From a virus, in the IMG/VR virus record IMGVR_UViG_3300022698_000267, positions 101,575 through 165,574 of that record: a stretch of 64,000 bases of DNA; one strand, given 5' to 3'. Position 1 is the stretch's first letter; each line of letters starts with the position of its first letter. Positions 59,501 to 64,000 of this stretch are shown here, in pieces. The notes beneath the pieces are model-generated. The model searched no databases, was not told the DNA's origin, and saw only the letters and a list, made by a program, of their open reading frames with translations. The position numbers and the translations under genes were made by a program.

Positions 59501-60437
59501 TCATAATGTCAACATACAGAAGTTCTTAGATGTGTTCTATACATCAGTCAAAGGATTCCTATCTGAAAATATACAACTAAAATTTATATCAGAAATTGAA
59601 AATACTTATTGTAATATGGACATAGCCCAGATGGAGCAGGTATTAATGAATATAATCGTTAATGCTAAAGACGCTATGCCAGATGGAGGTTCGTTACTTA
59701 TAGAATGCATTTCTATCAATGTTGATGATGAATTCACCTCTTCGAAACCCCATCTTAATTCTGGAGGTTACGTTTGTATTAAAATTGGAGACACTGGTCA
59801 TGGAATGTCTGATGAAACAAGATTAAATATCTTCGAACCATTCTTTACTACTAAAGCTAAAGGAACGGGATTAGGTTTATCCACAGCCTATGGAATAATA
59901 AAACAACATGGTGGTGATATATGGGTCTACAGTGAATTAGGGAAGGGCACAACCTTCAAGATTTATCTACCCATTGTTTCTAAAGACTCCTATGCACCTA
60001 AAGTAGATGAAAAGATTCAAATACTGGATACGAGTTTACATGGAGATGAGAATTTGATAATTGTAGAAGACGATCGTGCCCTGCTTACAATGTTCACAGA
60101 TATATTGAGTTCTTCTGGATACTATACTATGCCGTTCACTGATGGAGATCAATGTCTTGAAGCTATGGTCTTGACGGACGTTATTCCTGATCTGGTCGTT
60201 AGCGATTATGTTATGCCAGGAGGGTATAATGGACAGCAATTATGTGAAGAGTTGTTGGAGTTATATCCTGATATTAGAATAATACTAATGTCTGGATATT
60301 CAGAGAAGTTAAATGGAAGTACTAGGGTTTCAGGGAAGATCAAAGCTTATCTGGAGAAACCCTTTTCGAATAGAGAATTGTTACAGCTTGTTAGAACTCT
60401 TTTAGATGAAAGAAGGAGGTCAATAGATGAGAAGTAA
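56565..60437 (+). CDS. MASE3-PAS hybrid sensor histidine kinase with receiver
   Basis: 1290 residues from ATG 56565. About 20-255: eight membrane helices in MASE3 style (NPYITFMGMSCFFIGLFSL, GHIVFYHGANL). About 270-905: five PAS-like domains, two ending in DIT (e.g. GSSRDITGKKE, GIVQDITDYKE). About 910-975: HisKA with phospho-acceptor H922 in SKLSHDFNNLLS. About 1010-1130: ATPase with N box VLMNIIVNAKDAMPDGG, G1 GDTGHGM, G2 GTGLGLS. About 1150-1280: receiver with VEDD, phospho-acceptor D1214 in VVSDYVMPG and MSGYSE. Every catalytic motif is intact. Very unusual in a phage; probably acquired from bacteria. It ends without an output domain. Confidence 0.9.
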   Translation: MSLDVNIRLQDKLERSTIFNHSLRAFLLSLLIVLGLYNLNLFHLTGSLIPVIISMSLFLLTWNTRNFINNPYITFMGMSCFFIGLFSLGHIVFYHGANLIVPIDATRLVRVTGLFADIIQGFSFLLAPLFFVARVKFRILFIIISVFLLSMLYFSISIDPVFKYYIVFNFTSIQIFMVQAVLLICALFLTFRIREAFDKKTFYYLLASMVCCLISGISYVLNDPFTTYHAIITIVFNILTLLFLYDAIITTVLLNPYSSLAQSLITSKKLINNLDSMYTNLFENINAGVAIFRPEHGNFTLISINRTALELDDLDIREVLGRKVTEIWPSVKEYGIYEAFEHVRDTGDSVEWPTSLYEDERIRAWRESFIYQLESGLLVSVYTDRTDEKEQEEKLLESERRYRTVAEFTYDLEYWVAPDGSFLYISPACERITGYTVEEFMNDPELMDSIIYPEDRFKSCSMNSKDDGTLNVNSTEFRIKTKNHLTKWIGHICMNIYDEDGTYLGIRGSSRDITGKKEAELEVLRSKALFETLFDALSIPIFRKDLEGHYVMFNKAFCNFFERDKEELQGISVYDLHTKEVADICMNRDKALLLSGDSIQSYTIGVRTKNGLRQVIIRKSLLKDHDDVIIGFVGGVFDITKLNQLQNQLMSEKLLHEEAQRVAKLGHWEFVNGDKFPNWSDQVFEIFGVSKTAKGLSIEDWKTIIDPRDYDMVIDAFNTCRLENRSFEIEFRAIKFDTKEPRWLYTIGRCVEDTEPKRVYGIVQDITDYKEAQISLHSTEFKFKTLIDNLNVGIYSCTVGEKDTKFIEVNDALVRLLGAKNKQQLYKLRPKDFWLNPEKRDLLSFRLLKYGKIRNMELQLRTLDGSKITGLVSGVVVHDDESKPIRTDMILEDITQRRNLEIQLQHAVKMEAVGRFASKLSHDFNNLLSILQGYSEILKKELPEGQNRQRAELIHKSSINAQKLISRLLKFSRKEVLEVHNVNIQKFLDVFYTSVKGFLSENIQLKFISEIENTYCNMDIAQMEQVLMNIIVNAKDAMPDGGSLLIECISINVDDEFTSSKPHLNSGGYVCIKIGDTGHGMSDETRLNIFEPFFTTKAKGTGLGLSTAYGIIKQHGGDIWVYSELGKGTTFKIYLPIVSKDSYAPKVDEKIQILDTSLHGDENLIIVEDDRALLTMFTDILSSSGYYTMPFTDGDQCLEAMVLTDVIPDLVVSDYVMPGGYNGQQLCEELLELYPDIRIILMSGYSEKLNGSTRVSGKIKAYLEKPFSNRELLQLVRTLLDERRRSIDEK

Positions 60438-60813
60438 GCACATCCTGTTTGCTCATGGGTCATTACGAAAGGGAGGATTACATAATTACCTTCTACATGA
60501 TTCTAAATTTCTTGGTGCTGGAGTCACTAAAGAATTATATAAAATGTATTTTAATAAGATGACTATGGTCATTGAGAAACCGGATGTTCCTATTCATGGA
60601 GACTTATTTGATATAAGTGGTTATATGCTTCGAATCTTGGACACATTATACAATCACCCTTCCTTTTATTACAGAGAACTCATAGGTGTGGAGTCTAAAG
60701 AACTTGGTGACTTAAAAGCTCTCATGTACTTCCTACCAGCTAATGACCCTCTATTGTCGAAAGCTAAGCACATTATCAATGGGAATTCATTGTACCCTAA
60801 ATTCGAAGAATAA
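60427..60813 (+). CDS. Degenerate GGCT-like protein (GGCT 3)
   Basis: 128 residues, AAGGAGG ribosome site, overlapping the kinase by 11 nt. FAHGSLRKGGLHNYLL keeps the YGTLRxG-type loop, but the catalytic segment is LDTLYNHPSFYYREL: the Glu of LEGHP is replaced. Probably not a cyclotransferase; it may bind a ligand. Coupled placement suggests it acts with the kinase. Confidence 0.75.
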   Translation: MRSKHILFAHGSLRKGGLHNYLLHDSKFLGAGVTKELYKMYFNKMTMVIEKPDVPIHGDLFDISGYMLRILDTLYNHPSFYYRELIGVESKELGDLKALMYFLPANDPLLSKAKHIINGNSLYPKFEE

Positions 60814-60833
60814 TATGGAGAGGAAATCGAATT

Positions 60834-61181
60834 ATGGAGAGGAAAAGACCACTAAGGACTAGAAAAGACCAATCGACTCCTATTATTGAGTTAGATTCCA
60901 CGCAGATTGATGTTAATTGGATAAAATACATGGATCCTACCCATCCTCTACGAAGACCTGGCGAAACTGACGCTGAATTTCTTGCACGTAATCCGATCGC
61001 CGAATATTTGGATGGGAAGATAGATATTAATGGGAATCCCATCGATAATAGAATGGTAGAACCTCCTGGTGAAATGCAGGAAAAAGGACCTTTAGACAGG
61101 CGTGCTGCTGCTCTGAAAAGGGTGCAGCGTTCAAGAGGTGATCGCCTTAAGCCTGTTACTAAAAAGTCTACATTTGGTTAG
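60834..61181 (+). CDS. Hypothetical basic protein
   Basis: 115 residues, TGGAGAGGAAATCG upstream. Charged and largely disordered, Arg/Lys-rich ends (ERKRPLRTRKDQS, ALKRVQRSRGDRLKP). Last plus-strand gene before convergent minus-strand genes. Unassigned. Confidence 0.72.
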   Translation: MERKRPLRTRKDQSTPIIELDSTQIDVNWIKYMDPTHPLRRPGETDAEFLARNPIAEYLDGKIDINGNPIDNRMVEPPGEMQEKGPLDRRAAALKRVQRSRGDRLKPVTKKSTFG

Positions 61182-61798
61182 TACAGTTGTTACTAATTTG
61201 GTAGATGTTTAATTAGTATATCTGATATTCTATATAAAAAACTTCTCATTAATCCAGTATTTTAGTGTGCAGTCCATTTAAATGTAATATAAGTCTGGTC
61301 TAAATCTGCTAAATCCACCACTGATACCGCTAAATCTGCCCACTGATACCACCACTGATACCGCTGATCTAAATCTGCCCACTGATACCACCAGACCCCA
61401 CCCACAAATGATATGATTGCAGCTTTCTGGCGACAGTCCGAAGAAAAACCCCAAAATCGGCCCGAACGAAAAAAGCCGGTAGTACAAGTACCTCCCCCAA
61501 CGCAACTATAGGGCGACCAGATACTCCCGATAAAAACCCGAATAAAAAAACCGTAGTTACAAAACATCCATATAAGGGAATTCAAACAGGCCGGTCTAAA
61601 AATACTAGTAGGAAGAAAAAATCGGGCCTAAAGGCCCCTCAGACAGACAACAAGGGAGGCCTGTATATCCTTATATTAGGATATACCTTACCAGGGAAAA
61701 GTCCAATACAGCCCGGCTACGCCGGTCTGATTGAGTTTTATGGGTAGTATTTATTATTGAATTTGAGTTGTTATTTCCCGTTGTCATTTGAAAGGTTA
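61182..61798. repeat. Non-coding convergent region with short tandem repeats
   Basis: No gene believed. CCACTGATACC and CTAAATCTGCCCACTGATAC units alternate from 61300 to 61392 (at least four copies of ACTGATACC). Further on are hairpins GGGCCT/AGGCCC (near 61625), TATATCCT/AGGATATA (61664-61686) and CCGGC-TAC-GCCGG (near 61713). Likely a bidirectional terminator zone; the repeats could be iterons. Confidence 0.55.
61664..61686. terminator. Palindromic hairpin in convergent region
   Basis: GTATATCCT and AGGATATAC around a short AT loop. Works on either strand, but lacks clear T-runs. Confidence 0.5.
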
Positions 61799-62392
61799 TT
61801 AAGAAGTGACGAGAACAGTTGATTCGCACTTTATTCCTCTGCAGATTGGTTTTAGGTATCTGGATTTTTCTTTGGTCCATTCGTTGAGGGCTTTCCATTC
61901 GTGGTTGACTAATTTGTCTTTTAGAGGGTTTTGATGTTGCCAGGCCATGAGTTCGTCGAAGACGATGATGGTGCCTTTGGTGATTCTGTCGTTGAGTTCG
62001 TTGAGGACGTATTTGCAGGATGAGTAGAGGTCGCTGTCGATGTGTAGGAAAGCAACTTTATTGGGGTGTGTTTTTTTCCATTTGGGTAGGGTGTCTTGGA
62101 AGAGGCCGACGTGTAGTTTTACGTTGTTTTCGACTTTGGGGATTTTAGTTTTGAAGTGGCCTTTTTTTAAACCCCAGCCGTCGAGGATCCAGTCTTCTGG
62201 GAGTCCTTCGAAAGAGTCGAAGCCGTGGAAGGTTATATCTTTGCGGTCTCGAGCTAAGAGGTTTAGTGATACACCTTCGGAGACACCGAATTCCATGAAG
62301 TATCCTTCGATTCTAGCCGATTTTAGGGCTGTTCTGAGGTTTAATCCTCTGTTGAGGGGTTGAACGTTTTTGAAAGTTTTATAGTTAAGCAT
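61799..62392 (-). CDS. TylF/MycF-like O-methyltransferase
   Basis: 197 residues from ATG 62392 (GGTGG upstream); an earlier in-frame ATG at 62413 is possible. FMEFGVSEGVSLNLLA (SAM loop), GFDSFEGLPEDW, VAFLHIDSDLYSSCKYVL and IIVFDE are family motifs of TylF-type methyltransferases (macrocin O-methyltransferase) with metal-binding Asp. Likely modifies a surface sugar. Overlaps the glycosyltransferase-like gene by 8 nt. Confidence 0.83.
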   Translation of the reverse strand: MLNYKTFKNVQPLNRGLNLRTALKSARIEGYFMEFGVSEGVSLNLLARDRKDITFHGFDSFEGLPEDWILDGWGLKKGHFKTKIPKVENNVKLHVGLFQDTLPKWKKTHPNKVAFLHIDSDLYSSCKYVLNELNDRITKGTIIVFDELMAWQHQNPLKDKLVNHEWKALNEWTKEKSRYLKPICRGIKCESTVLVTS

Positions 62393-63296
62393 TGTTTTTC
62401 CACCATTCTTCAACTTTTTTCATATTGACAGGATGTACATATGGTTTATCGTAATATTTTAGTTCCGGGGGTTGACAGTCGTCACTTCCGTATCTTATAA
62501 AGTGGTTATGTTCTGAATGTAGGTGTCTGAAGCCCGCTTTTTCGTACCATGTTCCTTCTTTTGAGTACATTTGAGCGTTTAGAGGGTTTTTTGGGACTGT
62601 AATATTCTTTAGTTTAAGATCTTTGACAGCTCTACCCATTCTTGTTTCGCAGTTTCCGAATTCTTGGGTAGTTCTTTCATAGGTTTTTAGAGGAATGAAA
62701 TTTTCTTCGAAATGATCCATCATTTTTATGATAGCTTCTGTTCTACCAAGGAAGCCTAAAGAGTTGAAGCTTGTACTATTTTTGCGTTCCCAATAACCGG
62801 TGGATAGAAGATCTCCGTCCTTCTCTTTTAATTCTTCCAGGAGCTCTAGTATGCCTTCTGGTTTTTCTATGATACAATCTCCATTTGTGCAATAGAGGTA
62901 CTTGAATTCTCGCATGGTATTTACACCAAGTCTGATTAGCCAGAAGTATGGATATAGAACTCCGCTCCATCTGCTTCTGGGACCCATTACAAGAGCATTT
63001 ATTTTAGGGATTATTTCCGGATTTGGCATTTTTGAATCCCATGTGGTTTTAGGATTTACATCAAAATGGTTGTCATATGCCAATGTAATCCATGATTTTA
63101 ATTTAGAATGTGTTTCGATTGAAGCTTTAAGGAATCCTCTGTTTCCTGGATGAGAGACAATGACTATTCCAAGGTCTCTTAGATAGGGAAAAGCAATATT
63201 TTTATCACACCAAGTGTAGCGACGGGATAGATTTCTATAATCTTCCCTGCTCTTTTTATTCGTTATTGTCCTTAGATCTATTCTTCTAAATCCCAT
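62385..63296 (-). CDS. Glycosyltransferase-like protein
   Basis: 303 residues. A Rossmann/GT-A-like start (LGIVIVSHPGNRGFLKASIE, then WITLAYDNH) and YLYCTNGDCII (about 135, DxD-like) followed by LSTGYWERK suggest nucleotide-sugar binding. The C-terminal third (HSEHNHFIRYGSDDCQPPE) is unassigned. Placed between two sugar-type modifiers. No exact family recognised. Confidence 0.6.
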   Translation of the reverse strand: MGFRRIDLRTITNKKSREDYRNLSRRYTWCDKNIAFPYLRDLGIVIVSHPGNRGFLKASIETHSKLKSWITLAYDNHFDVNPKTTWDSKMPNPEIIPKINALVMGPRSRWSGVLYPYFWLIRLGVNTMREFKYLYCTNGDCIIEKPEGILELLEELKEKDGDLLSTGYWERKNSTSFNSLGFLGRTEAIIKMMDHFEENFIPLKTYERTTQEFGNCETRMGRAVKDLKLKNITVPKNPLNAQMYSKEGTWYEKAGFRHLHSEHNHFIRYGSDDCQPPELKYYDKPYVHPVNMKKVEEWWKNNA

Positions 63297-63926
63297 TTAA
63301 ATCCTCTTAAGATATCCATCAGGGTTGAAAGTGAATTCCAGTTTTTCGCATTTTTTGTCTGCTTCAAATTCCGTATTGTCTTTCATAAACGTTTTTAGTG
63401 CTTCCATCGGTCCCAAATCTTTGTATGCCCATGGAACAGGATTCCAAACATGGGTATCTTCAACGATAAGATAGGAACCAGTGGTAACCATTCTAGAGTA
63501 GATACTAAGTTCTTTCAGTACGTAGTCTTCTGAGTGCCAGGAATCCAGAAGAACCATTACAGACCCTTCTAATTTCTCTTCAACGGTTTTGACTATATTT
63601 GGATCTACACTTTCCCCTGTTAGGAAAGTTATTCTTTCGCTGGTGGGAATTGTATCGATTATGTCAGATTTCAAATTGCTTGAATCTTTGTCGATAGATA
63701 TAACTTGTCCATTTCCAATTAATTCGCAAATAGAAGCAAAGAATAAAGCAGAACCTCCATACCTTGTTCCTGTTTCTACTATAAAATCTGGACGAACTTT
63801 GGTAATTAATTCCTGAATAATCACCAAGTCACATGGATTCTTTTGAACATTAACTCCGAGCCAGTATGTATGTTCCCATAGTCTATTTTCCTCATAATAG
63901 ATGTGATATTCATCAGATACACTCAT
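63297..63926 (-). CDS. Cephalosporin hydroxylase (CmcI)-family protein
   Basis: 209 residues. WLGVNVQKNPCDLVIIQELI, FIVETGTRYGGSALFFASI, VISIDKDS and VMVLLDSWHSEDYVLKELSI, then YLIVEDT match the CmcI family, SAM-binding proteins related to rhamnosyl O-methyltransferases. Likely acts with the two genes downstream on a glycan. CAGGAGATAAATA ribosome site. The remaining 74 bases of the window hold no other feature. Confidence 0.85.
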   Translation of the reverse strand: MSVSDEYHIYYEENRLWEHTYWLGVNVQKNPCDLVIIQELITKVRPDFIVETGTRYGGSALFFASICELIGNGQVISIDKDSSNLKSDIIDTIPTSERITFLTGESVDPNIVKTVEEKLEGSVMVLLDSWHSEDYVLKELSIYSRMVTTGSYLIVEDTHVWNPVPWAYKDLGPMEALKTFMKDNTEFEADKKCEKLEFTFNPDGYLKRI

Positions 63927-64000
63927 TATTTATCTCCTGTATGGACAATTCCATCAATGATTTAAGTATGATTTGCCAAATTAGATAGAAAACATTAATT

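Noticed and set aside
56565-60437. Window being a bacterial chromosome because of the histidine kinase
   Set aside because: Flanking gene density, tRNA array, sigma factor, DenV-like, HU-like and gp32-like genes and lack of housekeeping genes favour a phage; base composition around the kinase is similar to the rest.
61262-61585. Trp-rich minus-strand frame over the ACTGATACC repeats
   Set aside because: Its repeats (WWYQWADL-like) only mirror the DNA repeats; no SD and no family-like sequence.

Overview
The window reads as an internal piece of a large, AT-rich double-stranded DNA bacteriophage (jumbo-phage style), probably infecting a Gram-negative bacterium. Reasons: about 130 tightly packed and mostly small genes, ATGA/TAATG gene overlaps, a phage-type sigma factor, dUTPase, T4 DenV-like and gp32-like proteins, an HU-like protein, 20 tRNA genes (one split by a group I intron) and no ribosomal or housekeeping genes. 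No virion or terminase genes lie here, so this is an accessory/early-gene region. The host is not identified; a lipoprotein, sulfotransferase and surface-glycan enzymes fit a Gram-negative host.

Layout. 1-4.2 kb: minus-strand small genes (tandem winged-helix-like paralogues, zinc ribbons, membrane peptides) around two repeat-rich non-coding stretches. 4.3-9.5 kb: plus-strand operon with dUTPase, sigma-70-family factor, metallopeptidase, HU-like protein, then a Cys-cluster protein and a DraG-type ADP-ribosylglycohydrolase; a HAD phosphatase is convergent. 10-25.5 kb: a cassette region in which nearly every one to three small genes has its own near-identical promoter (TTGACA/T, exactly 17 bp, TATAAT/TATACT), often a conserved leader box GTGGTTGGGGAAA, and a TTCG-loop hairpin terminator. 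It holds a class II glutamine amidotransferase, DUF932 protein, gp32-like protein, a GGCT and an ADP-ribosyltransferase. 26-41.5 kb: tRNA genes interleaved with small genes, structured RNAs, Gpt phosphoribosyltransferase, J-domain protein and a small alarmone hydrolase. 41.5-50 kb: NADAR, transglutaminase-like, nucleotidyltransferase-like, SLOG-type, DenV-like and GGCT proteins. 50-56 kb: a second ADP-ribosyltransferase, a sulfotransferase and more promoter cassettes, ending in an array of a 16-nt motif. 56.5-61 kb: a 1290-residue MASE3-PAS-histidine kinase-receiver protein with a third GGCT-like protein. 61.8-64 kb: minus-strand TylF-like methyltransferase, glycosyltransferase-like protein and CmcI-like protein.

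Most notable: a tRNA with anticodon CUA (amber suppressor) begins 7 nt after a PTH2-type peptidyl-tRNA hydrolase gene whose reading frame is itself broken by an in-frame TAG at codon 33, suggesting a self-coupled readthrough switch. Several unassigned structured RNAs sit in and near the tRNA array, two closed by 21-22 position terminal helices. Two further dispersed motifs (TAACTTAATGAACAAA and ATACTAAAAC) look like a second regulatory class, possibly linked to the phage sigma factor. Two ADP-ribosyltransferases, an ADP-ribosylglycohydrolase and a NADAR protein make a write/erase ADP-ribosylation toolkit.

All functional names rest on motif recognition by eye; no database search was run.
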